A model generated the notes under the pieces. That model searched no databases. It had not been told where the DNA came from and saw only the letters and a program-made list of their open reading frames with translations. DNA of 64,000 nucleotides from Streptomyces anulatus (GTDB lineage Bacteria > Actinomycetota > Actinomycetes > Streptomycetales > Streptomycetaceae): contig NZ_BMVK01000007.1 of assembly GCF_014650675.1 (NCBI RefSeq), positions 310,001 through 374,000 of the forward strand. The letters run 5' to 3'. This document shows, piece after piece, positions 9,457 through 19,186 of the stretch. A program made the translations under genes and the position numbers. The first letter of the stretch is position 1; every line of letters starts with the position of its first letter.

Positions 9457-11970
9457 GTGACCCTCATCGACCAGCTGCCTAAGACCCCCGACCCGGACGC
9501 CCTCTTCGAGGCCTTCTCGTCATGGACCGAGACCCAGGGCATCACCCTTTATCCGGCTCAGGAGGAGGCGCTGATCGAGGTGGTCTCCGGGGCGAACGTG
9601 ATCCTTTCCACCCCGACCGGTTCCGGGAAGAGCCTGGTGGCGGCCGCCGCGCACTTCACGGCGCTGGCGCAGGACAAGGTCACCTTCTACACGGCGCCGA
9701 TCAAGGCGCTGGTGTCGGAGAAGTTCTTCGACCTGTGCAAGCTCTTCGGCACCGAGAACGTCGGCATGCTCACCGGCGACGCCTCGGTCAACGCGGACGC
9801 CCCGGTGATCTGCTGTACGGCCGAGGTCCTGGCCTCCATCGCGCTGCGCGACGGCAAGTACGCCGATATCGGCCAGGTCGTGATGGACGAGTTCCACTTC
9901 TACGCGGAGCCGGACCGGGGCTGGGCGTGGCAGATCCCGCTGCTGGAGCTGCCGCAGGCCCAGTTCGTGCTGATGTCGGCGACGCTCGGCGACGTCGCGA
10001 TGTTCGAGAAGGACCTGACCCGGCGTACCGGCCGCCCCACCTCCGTGGTGCGCTCCGCGACCCGTCCGGTGCCGCTCAGCTACGAATACCGCTTCACGCC
10101 GATCACCGAGACGCTGACCGAGCTGCTGGACACCCGGCAGTCGCCGGTCTACATCGTGCACTTCACGCAGGCGGCGGCCGTGGAGCGGGCGCAGTCGCTG
10201 ATGAGCATCAACATGTGCACGAAGGAGGAGAAGGAGAGGATCGCCGACATGATCGGCGGCTTCCGCTTCACCACCAAGTTCGGCCAGAACCTCTCCCGTT
10301 ACGTGCGCCACGGCATCGGGGTGCACCACGCGGGGATGCTGCCCAAGTACCGCCGCCTGGTGGAGAAGCTGGCCCAGGCGGGTCTGCTGAAGGTGATCTG
10401 CGGGACGGACACGCTCGGCGTCGGCGTCAACGTGCCCATCCGTACGGTGCTGTTCACGGCGCTCACCAAGTACGACGGCACCCGGGTGCGGACCCTGCGC
10501 GCGCGGGAGTTCCACCAGATCGCGGGCCGGGCCGGGCGGGCCGGGTTCGACACGGCCGGCTTCGTCGTGGCGCAGGCGCCCGAGCACGTCATCGAGAACG
10601 AGAAGGCCGTCAAGAAGGCGGGCGACGACCCTAAGAAGAAGCGCAAGGTGGTCCGCAAGAAGGCCCCGGAGGGCTTCGTCGCCTGGTCGGAGACCACCTT
10701 CGACAAGCTGATCCAGTCCGAGCCGGAGCCGCTGAACTCCCGCTTCCGGGTCACGCACACCATGCTGCTCGCGGTCATCGCCCGTCCGGGCAACGCGTTC
10801 GAGGCGATGCGGCATCTGCTGGAGGACAACCACGAGCCGCGCCGAGCGCAGCTGCGGCACATCCGGCGGGCCATCGCCATCTACCGCTCGCTGCTGGACG
10901 GCGGGGTGGTGGAGCAGTTGGAGACGCCGGATGCCGAGGGCCGGATCGTCCGTCTGACGGTCGACCTCCAGCAGGACTTCGCATTGAACCAGCCGCTGTC
11001 GACGTTCGCGCTGGCGGCGTTCGACCTGCTGGACGCCGAATCCCCGTCGTACGCGCTGGACATGGTCTCGGTCGTCGAGTCGACGCTGGACGATCCCCGG
11101 CAGATCCTGGCCGCCCAGCAGAACAAGGCGCGCGGCGAGGCCGTGGGGCAGATGAAGGCGGACGGGGTCGAGTACGAGGAGCGGATGGAGCGGCTCCAGG
11201 AGGTCACGTACCCGAAGCCGCTGAGCGAGCTGCTGTGGCACGCCTACGACGTGTACCGCACGAGCCACCCGTGGGTGAACGACCACCCGGTGTCGCCGAA
11301 GTCGGTGATCCGGGACATGTTCGAGCGGGCCATGACCTTCACGGAGTTCACCTCGCACTACGAGCTGGCCCGGACCGAGGGCATCGTGCTGCGGTATCTG
11401 GCGAGCGCGTACAAGGCGCTGGAGCACACGATCCCGGACGACGTGAAGTCGGAGGACCTCCAGGACCTGATCTCCTGGCTGGGCGAGATGGTGCGCCAGG
11501 TGGACTCCAGTCTGCTGGACGAGTGGGAGCAGCTCGCCAACCCCGAGGTGGAGACCGCCGAGCAGGCCCAGGAGAAGGCGGACGAGGTCAAGCCGGTCAC
11601 GGCCAACACCCGCGCCTTCCGGGTGCTGGTGCGCAACGCGATGTTCCGCCGGGTGGAGCTGGCCGCGCTGGACCGGGCCGGCGCCCTGGGCGAGCTGGAC
11701 GGCGACGCCGGGTGGGACGAGGACGCCTGGGGCGAGGCCCTGGACGCGTACTGGGACGCGCACGAGGAGATCGGCACCGGTCCGGACGCGCGCGGCCCGA
11801 AGCTGCTGAAGATCGAGGAGGACCCGGCGCACGGGCTGTGGCGGGTCTGGCAGGCGTTCGCCGACCCGGCGGGCGATCACGACTGGGGCATCAAGGCCGA
11901 GGTGGACCTCGCCGCGTCCGACGAGGAGGGCCGGGCGATCGTCCGGGTCACCGACGTCGGCCAGCTGTGA
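9457..11970 (+). CDS. DEAD/DEAH-box RNA helicase with DUF3516 C-terminal domain
   Basis: This is a superfamily 2 helicase of about 837 residues, related to the Ski2/Mtr4 group and actinobacterial HelY-like proteins. Motifs seen in order are a Q-like motif (ITLYPAQEEAL), Walker A (STPTGSGKS, near 52), Ia (TAPIKALV), Walker B as DEFH in VVMDEFHFY, motif III SAT, and motif VI QIAGRAGRAGFD near 355. The C-terminal half (about 400-837) matches what is called DUF3516 and probably forms the helical bundle that contacts RNA. A very basic linker at about 392-402 contains PKKKRKV. The GTG at 9457 is preferred over the GTG at 9397 because it leads straight into the conserved TLIDQLP start. Likely role: RNA turnover or remodelling. 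Confidence 0.9.
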   Translation: MTLIDQLPKTPDPDALFEAFSSWTETQGITLYPAQEEALIEVVSGANVILSTPTGSGKSLVAAAAHFTALAQDKVTFYTAPIKALVSEKFFDLCKLFGTENVGMLTGDASVNADAPVICCTAEVLASIALRDGKYADIGQVVMDEFHFYAEPDRGWAWQIPLLELPQAQFVLMSATLGDVAMFEKDLTRRTGRPTSVVRSATRPVPLSYEYRFTPITETLTELLDTRQSPVYIVHFTQAAAVERAQSLMSINMCTKEEKERIADMIGGFRFTTKFGQNLSRYVRHGIGVHHAGMLPKYRRLVEKLAQAGLLKVICGTDTLGVGVNVPIRTVLFTALTKYDGTRVRTLRAREFHQIAGRAGRAGFDTAGFVVAQAPEHVIENEKAVKKAGDDPKKKRKVVRKKAPEGFVAWSETTFDKLIQSEPEPLNSRFRVTHTMLLAVIARPGNAFEAMRHLLEDNHEPRRAQLRHIRRAIAIYRSLLDGGVVEQLETPDAEGRIVRLTVDLQQDFALNQPLSTFALAAFDLLDAESPSYALDMVSVVESTLDDPRQILAAQQNKARGEAVGQMKADGVEYEERMERLQEVTYPKPLSELLWHAYDVYRTSHPWVNDHPVSPKSVIRDMFERAMTFTEFTSHYELARTEGIVLRYLASAYKALEHTIPDDVKSEDLQDLISWLGEMVRQVDSSLLDEWEQLANPEVETAEQAQEKADEVKPVTANTRAFRVLVRNAMFRRVELAALDRAGALGELDGDAGWDEDAWGEALDAYWDAHEEIGTGPDARGPKLLKIEEDPAHGLWRVWQAFADPAGDHDWGIKAEVDLAASDEEGRAIVRVTDVGQL

Positions 11971-12004
11971 GGACACCCCTGAGACGCGAGTGGAGAGGTA
12001 CGGC

Positions 12005-12880
12005 ATGACGAACCCGGCCGAGCGCCTGGTCGACCTGCTCGATCTGGAGCGGATCGAGGTCAACATCTTCCGCGGCCGCAGCCCCGAGGAGTCCCTGCAA
12101 CGGGTCTTCGGCGGGCAGGTCGCGGGCCAGGCGCTGGTGGCGGCCGGCCGGACCACCGACGGGGACCGGCCGGTGCACTCGCTGCACGCCTATTTCCTGC
12201 GGCCGGGGCGCCCCGGGGTGCCGATCGTCTACCAGGTGGAGCGGGTGCGGGACGGTCGGTCCTTCACCACCCGGCGGGTGACGGCCGTCCAGGAGGGGCG
12301 GACGATCTTCAACCTGACGGCGTCCTTCCACCGCCCCGAGGAGGCGGGCTTCGAGCACCAGTTGCCGCCGGCCCGGATCGTCCCGGACCCGGAGGAGCTG
12401 CCGACGGTGGCCGAGGAGGTGCGCGAGCACCTGGGCGTGCTGCCGGAGGCGCTGGAGCGGATGGCCAGGCGGCAGCCCTTCGACATCCGGTACGTCGACC
12501 GGCTGCGCTGGACGAAGGACGAGGTCAAGGACGCGGATCCGCGGAGCGCGGTGTGGATGCGGGCGGTGGGCCCGCTGGGCGACGACCCGCTGGTGCACAC
12601 CTGCGCGCTGACGTACGCGAGCGACATGACGTTGCTGGACGCGGTGCGCATCCCGGTGGAGCCGCTGTGGGGTCCGCGCGGCTTCGACATGGCCTCGCTG
12701 GACCATGCCATGTGGTTCCACCGGCCGTTCCGGGCGGACGAGTGGTTCCTGTACGACCAGGAGTCGCCGATCGCCACGGGCGGCCGGGGGCTGGCGCGGG
12801 GCCGGATCTACGACCGTTCGGGGCAGTTGCTGGTGTCGGTGGTGCAGGAGGGGCTGTTCCGGCGGCTGGCGAGCGACTAG
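12005..12880 (+). CDS. tesB: Acyl-CoA thioesterase II
   Basis: This double-hotdog thioesterase, 291 residues, hydrolyses acyl-CoA to free fatty acid and CoA in the cytoplasm. The typical TesB landmarks are visible: FRGRSPEE and VFGGQVAGQAL near the N-terminus, SLHAYFLRPG near 60, and in the second hotdog the block LDHAMWFHRPFRADEW near 235-250, which carries the conserved Asp and His. The length is usual for the family. ATG 12005 is chosen because GAGAGG sits 8 nt upstream; an earlier GTG at 11990 has no such site. It lies just downstream of the helicase and may be read from the same transcript. Confidence 0.92.
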   Translation: MTNPAERLVDLLDLERIEVNIFRGRSPEESLQRVFGGQVAGQALVAAGRTTDGDRPVHSLHAYFLRPGRPGVPIVYQVERVRDGRSFTTRRVTAVQEGRTIFNLTASFHRPEEAGFEHQLPPARIVPDPEELPTVAEEVREHLGVLPEALERMARRQPFDIRYVDRLRWTKDEVKDADPRSAVWMRAVGPLGDDPLVHTCALTYASDMTLLDAVRIPVEPLWGPRGFDMASLDHAMWFHRPFRADEWFLYDQESPIATGGRGLARGRIYDRSGQLLVSVVQEGLFRRLASD

Positions 12881-12888
12881 AGCGTCCT

Positions 12889-13143
12889 TTACGTGCCGGG
12901 CAGCGGGTCCTGGTCGACCTCGTGGCGGCGGGTGCGGATGTCCGGCGGCGCCGGGTGCAGCTTGGCGTCGCAGGACGGTCCGAGGCCGGCCCGCCGCGAG
13001 TCGGTCCCGGTGAGGGGCCGGCCGCAGAGGCGGCAGCGGACGAGGCGGCGGCCTCGATGCTGCTCGCCGTCGGCGGCCGGGTCCCGGGCGACGGCTCCGG
13101 CGGCGCCGGGCAGCGGTTCGGGAAGGGCGTCGGGAATCTCCAC
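12889..13143 (-). CDS. Small zinc-ribbon protein (DUF6011-like)
   Basis: This is a short protein of 84 residues starting at a GTG with AGGA about 9 nt upstream. The centre carries CRLCGRPL followed by GPSCDAKL, a CxxC...C arrangement with a downstream acidic/basic tail that matches the actinobacterial DUF6011 zinc-binding pattern. Function is unknown; related domains occur in phage and plasmid proteins, where they are thought to bind nucleic acid. It is convergent with tesB, separated by only a few bases, and lies downstream of the GH15 gene. Confidence 0.65.
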   Translation of the reverse strand: MEIPDALPEPLPGAAGAVARDPAADGEQHRGRRLVRCRLCGRPLTGTDSRRAGLGPSCDAKLHPAPPDIRTRRHEVDQDPLPGT

Positions 13144-13195
13144 ACGACGATCCTGCCAGTACGGCGCCCCGGCCGCCCGACAGGGCCCCGGTGGC

Positions 13196-15025
13196 TCAGG
13201 GACGCCCGCGCTCCCGGTCGAGCGCCTCGTCCAGGGTGCGGGCCGCCATGATGAGCGAGAGATGGGTGAACGCCTGCGGGAAGTTGCCCAGTTGTTCGCC
13301 GCTGGGGCCGATCTCCTCGGCGAACAGCCCCACATGGTTGGCGTAGGTGAGCATCTTCTCGAAGGTGTAGCGCGCCTGGCGCAGCCGTCCTGCCCGGGCC
13401 AGTGCGTCGACGTACAGGAAGGTGCAGAGGCTGAAGGTGCCCTCCGACCCGCGCAGCCCGTCCGGTGAGGCCGCCGGGTCGTAGCGGTAGACGAGGCTGT
13501 CCGAGACCAGGGTGCGGTCCATGGCGTCCAGCGTGGACAGCCAGCCCGGATCCTTCGGGGCGAGGAAGCCCACGCGGGGCATCAGCAGCAGGGAGGCGTC
13601 GAGGACCTCGCTGCCGTAACTCTGGACGTACGCCTGGAGGTTCTCGCTCCAGCCGCGCTCCACCACCTGCTCCAGCACGGCGTCCCGCGCGCCGGTCCAC
13701 CGGGCGGTGTCGGCGGGGCGGCTGAACTGCGCGGCGAGTTTGAGGCCCCGGTCGAAGGCGGCCCAGCACATCACCCGGCTGTAGGTGAAGTGCTTGCGCC
13801 CGCCGCGGGTCTCCCAGATGCCTTCGTCGGGGCGGTCCCAGGAGTCCGCGAGCCGGTCCAGGGTGCGGGAGAGGAGCTTCCAACCCCGGTGGCCCGCCTG
13901 AATGCCCACCTCGCGGCCCTCGGACAGCGCGTAGAGGGCTTCTCCGTAGATGTCGAGCTGGAGCTGGTCGTCGGCGGCGTTGCCGAGCCGGACCGGGTGG
14001 GAGCCCCGGTAGCCCTCCAGGTGTCCGAGGATCTGCTCCCCTTCCAGGGGGCGCCCGTCGACCCGGTACATGATCCGCAGCGGCTCTCCGCCGGCGTCCC
14101 GGCGGTCCCGCAGCCGGTCGCCGAGCCAGTGGGTGAACGCGGTCGCCTCGTCGACGAAGCCCAGGTCCAGCAGGGCCCGCACCGACAGGGAGCCGTCCCG
14201 TACCCAGGTGTAGCGGTAGTCCCAGTTGCGTTCTCCGCCGAGCTGTTCGGGCAGTCCCATGGTCGCCGCGGCGACGGGTGCGCCGCTGGGTTCGTAGGTG
14301 AGCAGCTTCAGGGTGATCGCGGAGCGGTTGACCATGTCGAGCCAGCGGCCGTTGTAGTGGGAGCCGCGCACCCAGTTCTGCCAGAAGTCGACGACGTCCC
14401 AGAGTTCGCCGGTGATTCCCTCGGTGGTGGGGTGCGGTGGCTCGGGGCCCTCGGGGTCGCAGAGGGTGAGGACGGCCCCCGAGGTCTCCCCGGCGCGCAG
14501 GGTGACGCCGCCGACGGCGTCGTGGCCGTCGCGGGTCAGGGGGAAGCCCGTCCGGAGGTGGGCGGTGACGCCCGGCGCGCGGAAGACCGCCGCGTGTCCC
14601 GTCGGGCCGAGTTCCAGCGCGTGGGCGGCACGGCCGTAGTCGAACCGGGGCCGGCACTCCAGGCCGAAGCGCACGGTGCCGCGTACCGAACGTACGGTGC
14701 GGACGAGGGTGTGCCGGTCGGTCGGCCCGCCGGAGCGGATCGGGGTCATCCAGTCGAGGACCTCTCCGACGCCTTCGGGCGCCATGAACCGGGTGACGAC
14801 GACCGCGGTGTCGGGGTAGTAGAGCTGCTTGCACGTGTGCGTGCCGCCTTCGGGCGCCACCCGGAAGAAGCCGCCGCGCTCGTGGTCGAGCAGGGCGGCG
14901 AAGACGCTGGGCGAGTCGAACCGGGGGGCGGTGAGCCAGTCGACGACGCCCCGCGAGGAGATCAGGGCGACGGTCTGGAGGTCGCCCACGAGCCCGTGGT
15001 CGGCGATCGGCGGATACCGGTCCAT
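13196..15025 (-). CDS. GH15 trehalase/glucoamylase-like hydrolase
   Basis: This glycoside hydrolase family 15 protein has 609 residues. An N-terminal beta-sandwich domain (about 1-220; starts MDRYPPIADHGLVGD) is followed by an (alpha/alpha)6 barrel. Hallmarks are YRYTWVRDGS near 290, DEGIWETRG near 405 with the general acid region, and FAEEIGPSGEQLGNFPQAFTH near 575, which carries the second catalytic glutamate. Actinobacterial proteins of this type include the mycobacterial trehalase that splits trehalose to two glucoses. Glucan 1,4-alpha-glucosidase activity is the alternative. ATG 15025 has GGGAGGA about 9 nt upstream, so the in-frame upstream extension is rejected. It is divergent from the DUF389 gene. 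Confidence 0.88.
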   Translation of the reverse strand: MDRYPPIADHGLVGDLQTVALISSRGVVDWLTAPRFDSPSVFAALLDHERGGFFRVAPEGGTHTCKQLYYPDTAVVVTRFMAPEGVGEVLDWMTPIRSGGPTDRHTLVRTVRSVRGTVRFGLECRPRFDYGRAAHALELGPTGHAAVFRAPGVTAHLRTGFPLTRDGHDAVGGVTLRAGETSGAVLTLCDPEGPEPPHPTTEGITGELWDVVDFWQNWVRGSHYNGRWLDMVNRSAITLKLLTYEPSGAPVAAATMGLPEQLGGERNWDYRYTWVRDGSLSVRALLDLGFVDEATAFTHWLGDRLRDRRDAGGEPLRIMYRVDGRPLEGEQILGHLEGYRGSHPVRLGNAADDQLQLDIYGEALYALSEGREVGIQAGHRGWKLLSRTLDRLADSWDRPDEGIWETRGGRKHFTYSRVMCWAAFDRGLKLAAQFSRPADTARWTGARDAVLEQVVERGWSENLQAYVQSYGSEVLDASLLLMPRVGFLAPKDPGWLSTLDAMDRTLVSDSLVYRYDPAASPDGLRGSEGTFSLCTFLYVDALARAGRLRQARYTFEKMLTYANHVGLFAEEIGPSGEQLGNFPQAFTHLSLIMAARTLDEALDRERGRP

Positions 15026-15227
15026 GCGCCTTTCCTCCCGGTCGGGCCCCGTCCCCTCACTATCCGGCACTCCCGTCCCGGGTGCGCGGCACACGTCCGG
15101 GCGACGGGTCCGGGCCGGGCGCCCGGTTTGCCGAACGGGGCCGGGGCCGCGTTACTGGAGTGAGCCCCCGGGCCGCCGGCCGGGTGGAGCTCCGTGCGAC
15201 GGGGCCGGGAGCCGCGGAGGTACCGGG

Positions 15228-16214
15228 ATGGACATGATCCACATCCGCGCGGTGAGCCCGCCGGACCTGACCGACGAGGTCGTCGGCCTGCTCTCGGACG
15301 ATCCCTGCGTGCTCAACCTCATCGTCCAGCTCGACGCCGCGCGCCGTCCCGACGGCGACTCCATCGCCTGCGACGTGCTGACCGGGGCGGCGAACGACGT
15401 GCTGCTCCGTCTGCGCGCCGTCCGGCTGGACCAGCGCGGCTCCCTCGTCATCGAACCGGTCGACATGGCCTTCCCCGGCGCCGCCGCCGAGGGGGGACAG
15501 CGCGAGCTGGGGCCGCTGAGCCGGGCGCCGGTCTGGGAGCAGGTCGAGGCGCGCATCAGGTCCGGCGGGCGGTACCCGCCGAGCTTCTATCTCTATCTGG
15601 TCGTCGCCGGGCTGATCGGTTCGGTCGGCATCGTCACCAATTCGCAGATCCTGATCGTGGCGGCGATGGTCGTCGGGCCGGAGTACGGCGCCATCGTCAG
15701 CGTGGCGCTGGGGATCGACCGGGGCCATCGGGACATGGTGCGCGGCGGGCTGGCCGCGCTGGGGACCGGTTTCCTCCTCACCATCGTCGTCACGTTCCTC
15801 TTCGCCCTCCTCATCCGCGGCTTCGGGCTGCAGTCGGAGGCCTTCGACCTGGGGTTGCGACCCGTCGCCAATCTCATCAACACGCCGAACTTCTTCTCGG
15901 TCGCCGTCGCCACCCTGGCCGGGATCGTCGGGATCGTGTCGCTCACCGAGGCCAGGACCAGCGCCCTGCTCGGCGTGTTCATCTCCGTGACGACGATCCC
16001 GGCCGCGGCGGACATCGCGGTCTCCACGGCGTTCACCAGCTGGTCCGACGTGCGGGGCTCGGCCATCCAGCTCGTGGTGAACATCCTGGTGCTGATCGTG
16101 GTGGGCACGGCCGCGCTCAAGGCCCAGCGGGCGATCTGGCGGCGGGTCGGTGTCAGGCACGACCGTGACCGCCGGCTTGCCGAAGAGGCCTCACGAACGA
16201 CCGAAGAGACCTGA
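15228..16214 (+). CDS. DUF389 membrane protein
   Basis: The protein has 328 residues. A soluble N-terminal part (about 1-110) resembling an ACT-like sensory domain is followed by six hydrophobic segments (about residues 125-315) with the family signature ILIVAAMVVGPEYGAI near 140-155 and a later LINTPNFFS. DUF389 proteins are predicted transporters of unknown substrate. GCGGAGG lies 7 nt before ATG 15228. The next gene begins 22 nt downstream and is probably in the same operon. Confidence 0.85.
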   Translation: MDMIHIRAVSPPDLTDEVVGLLSDDPCVLNLIVQLDAARRPDGDSIACDVLTGAANDVLLRLRAVRLDQRGSLVIEPVDMAFPGAAAEGGQRELGPLSRAPVWEQVEARIRSGGRYPPSFYLYLVVAGLIGSVGIVTNSQILIVAAMVVGPEYGAIVSVALGIDRGHRDMVRGGLAALGTGFLLTIVVTFLFALLIRGFGLQSEAFDLGLRPVANLINTPNFFSVAVATLAGIVGIVSLTEARTSALLGVFISVTTIPAAADIAVSTAFTSWSDVRGSAIQLVVNILVLIVVGTAALKAQRAIWRRVGVRHDRDRRLAEEASRTTEET

Positions 16215-16236
16215 CGAACTCCGGAAGGGGCACCTC

Positions 16237-17694
16237 GTGGACCGGGAAGCCGTGGCGCCGCTGCGCGCCGCACCTCACGCGACACCGTCCGAACGGGCGG
16301 CACTCGGCAGGGCCGCCCGGCGGGACGCTCCCCGGTCGAGCCATGCGGAGTTCACGGCGTCGCCGCGACGCCCCGACCCGCTGACCGTCCTCGAAGCGCA
16401 GTCCGCGGACCGGGTTCCCGAGCTGGTCCCGATCCGCTACGCCCGGATGACCGAGTCCCCGTTCCGTTTCTACCGGGGCGCGGCCGCCCTGATGGCCGCC
16501 GATCTGGCGGGCACCCCGGACTCGGGGATCCGGGCGCAGTTGTGCGGCGACGCCCATCTGCTGAACTTCCGGCTGCTGGCCTCGCCCGAGCGGAATCTGC
16601 TCTTCGACATCAATGACTTCGACGAGACGCTCCCGGGTCCCTGGGAGTGGGACGTCAAACGGCTGGCGGCCAGCCTCGTCATCGCGGGGCGGGCGAACGG
16701 CTTCACGCACCGGGAGCGGGCCGGGATCGTACGGGCCTCGGTCCGCTCGTACCGGGAGGCGATGGCCCGGTTCGCCGGGATGCGCAATCTGGAGGTGTGG
16801 TACGCGAGGACCGACGCCGAGCGGCTGCGTACGGTGGCCGCCGAGCAGTTGGGCGGGCGGGGTCGCAGGAACGTCGACCGGGCGCTGGGCAAGGCCCGCT
16901 CCCGGGACAGTCTGCAGGCCTTCGGCAAGCTCGCCGAGGTGGTCGACGGGCGGCTGCGGATCGCGGCGGACCCGCCGATGGTCGTCCCGCTCACCGATCT
17001 GATGCCCGGGGTGGCGCGGGAGACGGTGCACCGGGAGTTCCGGACCATGGTGGCGGGTTACGCCCACAGCCTGGTGTCCGACCGGCGCAGTCTGCTGGAG
17101 GACTTCACGCTGGTGGACGTGGCCCGGAAGGTCGTCGGTGTGGGCAGTGTCGGCACCCGGTGCTGGATCATCCTGCTGCTCGGCCGGGACGGCGGGGATC
17201 CGCTCCTCCTCCAGGCCAAGGAGGCGGGCCCCTCGGTGCTGGCCGAGCACGCCGGGGCGAGCCGGTACGCCAACCAGGGCGAGCGGGTGGTCTCGGGGCA
17301 GCGGCTGATGCAGGCCTCCAGCGACATCTTCCTCGGCTGGGAGCGGGCCGAGGGCCTCGACGGCCGGAGCCGGGACTTCTACGTGCGCCAGTTGCGCGAC
17401 TGGAAGGGCATCGCGGAGCCGGAGTCGATGGTGCCGAAGGGGATGCGCGCGTTCGGCGAGGTGTGCGGCGCCACGCTGGCCCGCGCCCACGCGAGGTCCG
17501 GGGACCGGATCGCCATCGCCGGCTACCTGGGGCGGGGGGACGTCTTCGACCGGGCGATCGCCACGTTCGCGGAGTCGTACGCGGACCGCAACGAGCTCGA
17601 TCACCGGGCGCTGGTGGACGCGGTGGCCTCGGGGCGGCTGCCGGCGGACGTCCCGGCGGGCGACGCGAACGGTCTTCCGGGGCCGGGCGGCTGA
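16237..17694 (+). CDS. DUF2252 family protein
   Basis: This 485-residue DUF2252 protein shows the characteristic FYRGAAALMAADLA, LCGDAHLLNF and FDINDFDETLPGPWEWDVKRL blocks, in order between about residues 80 and 150. The GDxHxxN...D/ND pattern resembles the catalytic loops of aminoglycoside phosphotransferase-like kinases, so a small-molecule kinase role is possible, but I know of no demonstrated substrate. GTG 16237 is chosen because GAAGGGG ends 6 nt upstream; it directly follows the DUF389 gene. Confidence 0.86.
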   Translation: MDREAVAPLRAAPHATPSERAALGRAARRDAPRSSHAEFTASPRRPDPLTVLEAQSADRVPELVPIRYARMTESPFRFYRGAAALMAADLAGTPDSGIRAQLCGDAHLLNFRLLASPERNLLFDINDFDETLPGPWEWDVKRLAASLVIAGRANGFTHRERAGIVRASVRSYREAMARFAGMRNLEVWYARTDAERLRTVAAEQLGGRGRRNVDRALGKARSRDSLQAFGKLAEVVDGRLRIAADPPMVVPLTDLMPGVARETVHREFRTMVAGYAHSLVSDRRSLLEDFTLVDVARKVVGVGSVGTRCWIILLLGRDGGDPLLLQAKEAGPSVLAEHAGASRYANQGERVVSGQRLMQASSDIFLGWERAEGLDGRSRDFYVRQLRDWKGIAEPESMVPKGMRAFGEVCGATLARAHARSGDRIAIAGYLGRGDVFDRAIATFAESYADRNELDHRALVDAVASGRLPADVPAGDANGLPGPGG

Positions 17695-17824
17695 CCTTCC
17701 GCACCGGAGGGCGTGTCCCCGGCGGCGGGGAGGCGCCCGGTCCGCCGGTGCGTGGTATTCCGGCGTGAACCGTGGGGCCCGCCCCTCCCCTTCCCGGGGA
17801 TCGTCACGCCGAGGAGTTCGACCT

Positions 17825-19171
17825 ATGCCGGCCACGCCTCCGGGCACACCCGTCGCAGCACCGGAGGACCCGTACGCGGCGGTCCGCACGCGGAGGTACG
17901 CGGGGCTGCTGCTGATGGCAGCCGTTCTCGGGGTACCGGTCTCCGCGGTCGCGTTCGGCTTCCTGGCCCTGGTCTCGGAGCTCCAGTCGCTGACGTACAC
18001 GGAGCTGCCGAGGGCGATGGGCTTCGAGGAGACGCCGTCCTGGTGGCCCGTACCGCTGCTCGGCGTCGCGGGTCTCCTGGTCGGCCTCACCGTCCGCCGG
18101 CTGCCGGGCGGGGGCGGGCACCGGCCGGCGGAGGGGCTGGTGTCCACCGGGGCCCCGGCCCCGGCCGACCTGCCCGGCATCGCCCTGGCGGCGCTGCTCT
18201 CGCTGGGCGTGGGCGCCGTGCTCGGGCCGGAGGCGCCCCTCATCGCGCTGGGCGGCGGGCTGGCCGTCTGGGCGGCGGGGCGCGTCAGACGGGACCTGAC
18301 ACCGCAGGCGCGGTCCCTGGTCGGGGCCTCGGGGAGCTTCGCCGCGGTGAGCGCCCTGCTGGGGTCCCCGCTGCTGGGCGCGTTCCTGCTGATGGAGGTG
18401 TCGGGGCTGGCCGGGCCGATGCTGGGCGTGGTGCTGGTTCCCGGGCTGCTCTCCGCGGGGATCGGCGCGCTGATCTTCACGGGGCTGGGTTCCTGGACGG
18501 GGCTGGGGACCTACTCGCTGACGCTGGGCGACGTCCCGCCGACGGCGGTCCCCGACGCCGCCGGGTTCGGGTGGGCGCTGGTTCTCGGGGTCGCGGCCGC
18601 CTTCGCCGGTGCGGGCATCCGCCGGCTGTCGCTGGCGCTGCAGGAACGTGTGGAGCGGCGGACGGTGACGGCCACGGCGGTGATGGGGCTGGTCGTCGGC
18701 GGGCTCGCGCTGGTGTACGCCGAGACGTCGGGCAAGGACGGTTCCGAGGTGCTGTACTCGGGCGAGCACGAGTTGGGCCATCTCCTGTCCGGGAGCGCGG
18801 GGTATTCGGTCGGTGCGCTGCTGCTGCTCATCGTCTGCAAGTCGCTCGCCTACTGCGCCTCGTTGAGCTGTTTCCGGGGCGGCCCCGTCTTCCCCGCGAT
18901 GTTCGTGGGCGCGGTGGGAGGCGTCGCGCTGTCCCATCTGCCGGGGCTGGATCTCACGGCGGGGTTCGCGATGGGCGTCGGTGCCATGTGCGTGGCGATG
19001 CTGCGGCTGCCGATGACCTCGGTGCTCCTGGCGACGCTCCTGCTGGGCAAGGAGGGGCTCACCGTGATGCCCCTGGTGATCGTGGCGGTGGTGGTGGCGT
19101 ACGTGGTCACCCTTCGGCTGACGCCCGCGCCGGTGGACGGGGGGCGAGGACAGCCGGAGAAGGCCGCCTAG
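17825..19171 (+). CDS. ClC-family chloride channel/antiporter
   Basis: This is an integral membrane protein of about 448 residues with roughly ten hydrophobic segments, matching the ClC family. The anion-pathway motifs are recognisable: LGPEAPLIALGGG near 138 corresponds to GREGP, with the gating glutamate kept, and GGPVFPAMFVG near 358 corresponds to GxFxP. The GSGIP motif is less clear, here around EGLVSTGAP. With the gating Glu present it could be a Cl-/H+ exchanger or a fluoride/anion variant. ATG 17825 has GAGGAG about 10 nt upstream. Confidence 0.85.
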   Translation: MPATPPGTPVAAPEDPYAAVRTRRYAGLLLMAAVLGVPVSAVAFGFLALVSELQSLTYTELPRAMGFEETPSWWPVPLLGVAGLLVGLTVRRLPGGGGHRPAEGLVSTGAPAPADLPGIALAALLSLGVGAVLGPEAPLIALGGGLAVWAAGRVRRDLTPQARSLVGASGSFAAVSALLGSPLLGAFLLMEVSGLAGPMLGVVLVPGLLSAGIGALIFTGLGSWTGLGTYSLTLGDVPPTAVPDAAGFGWALVLGVAAAFAGAGIRRLSLALQERVERRTVTATAVMGLVVGGLALVYAETSGKDGSEVLYSGEHELGHLLSGSAGYSVGALLLLIVCKSLAYCASLSCFRGGPVFPAMFVGAVGGVALSHLPGLDLTAGFAMGVGAMCVAMLRLPMTSVLLATLLLGKEGLTVMPLVIVAVVVAYVVTLRLTPAPVDGGRGQPEKAA

Positions 19172-19186
19172 AGCCCGTCCCGTATT

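Noticed and set aside
10630..10650. PKKKRKV as evidence for eukaryotic origin of the helicase
   Set aside because: The rest of the protein is a normal actinobacterial DUF3516 helicase; short basic blocks arise by chance.
9520..12156. Very long minus-strand open frame opposite the helicase
   Set aside because: Composition is biased to Arg, His, Val and Gln as in other antisense frames; the helicase on the plus strand explains the region.
15060..16160. 366-codon minus-strand frame opposite the DUF389 gene
   Set aside because: Antisense shadow with no recognisable domains and no ribosome-binding site.
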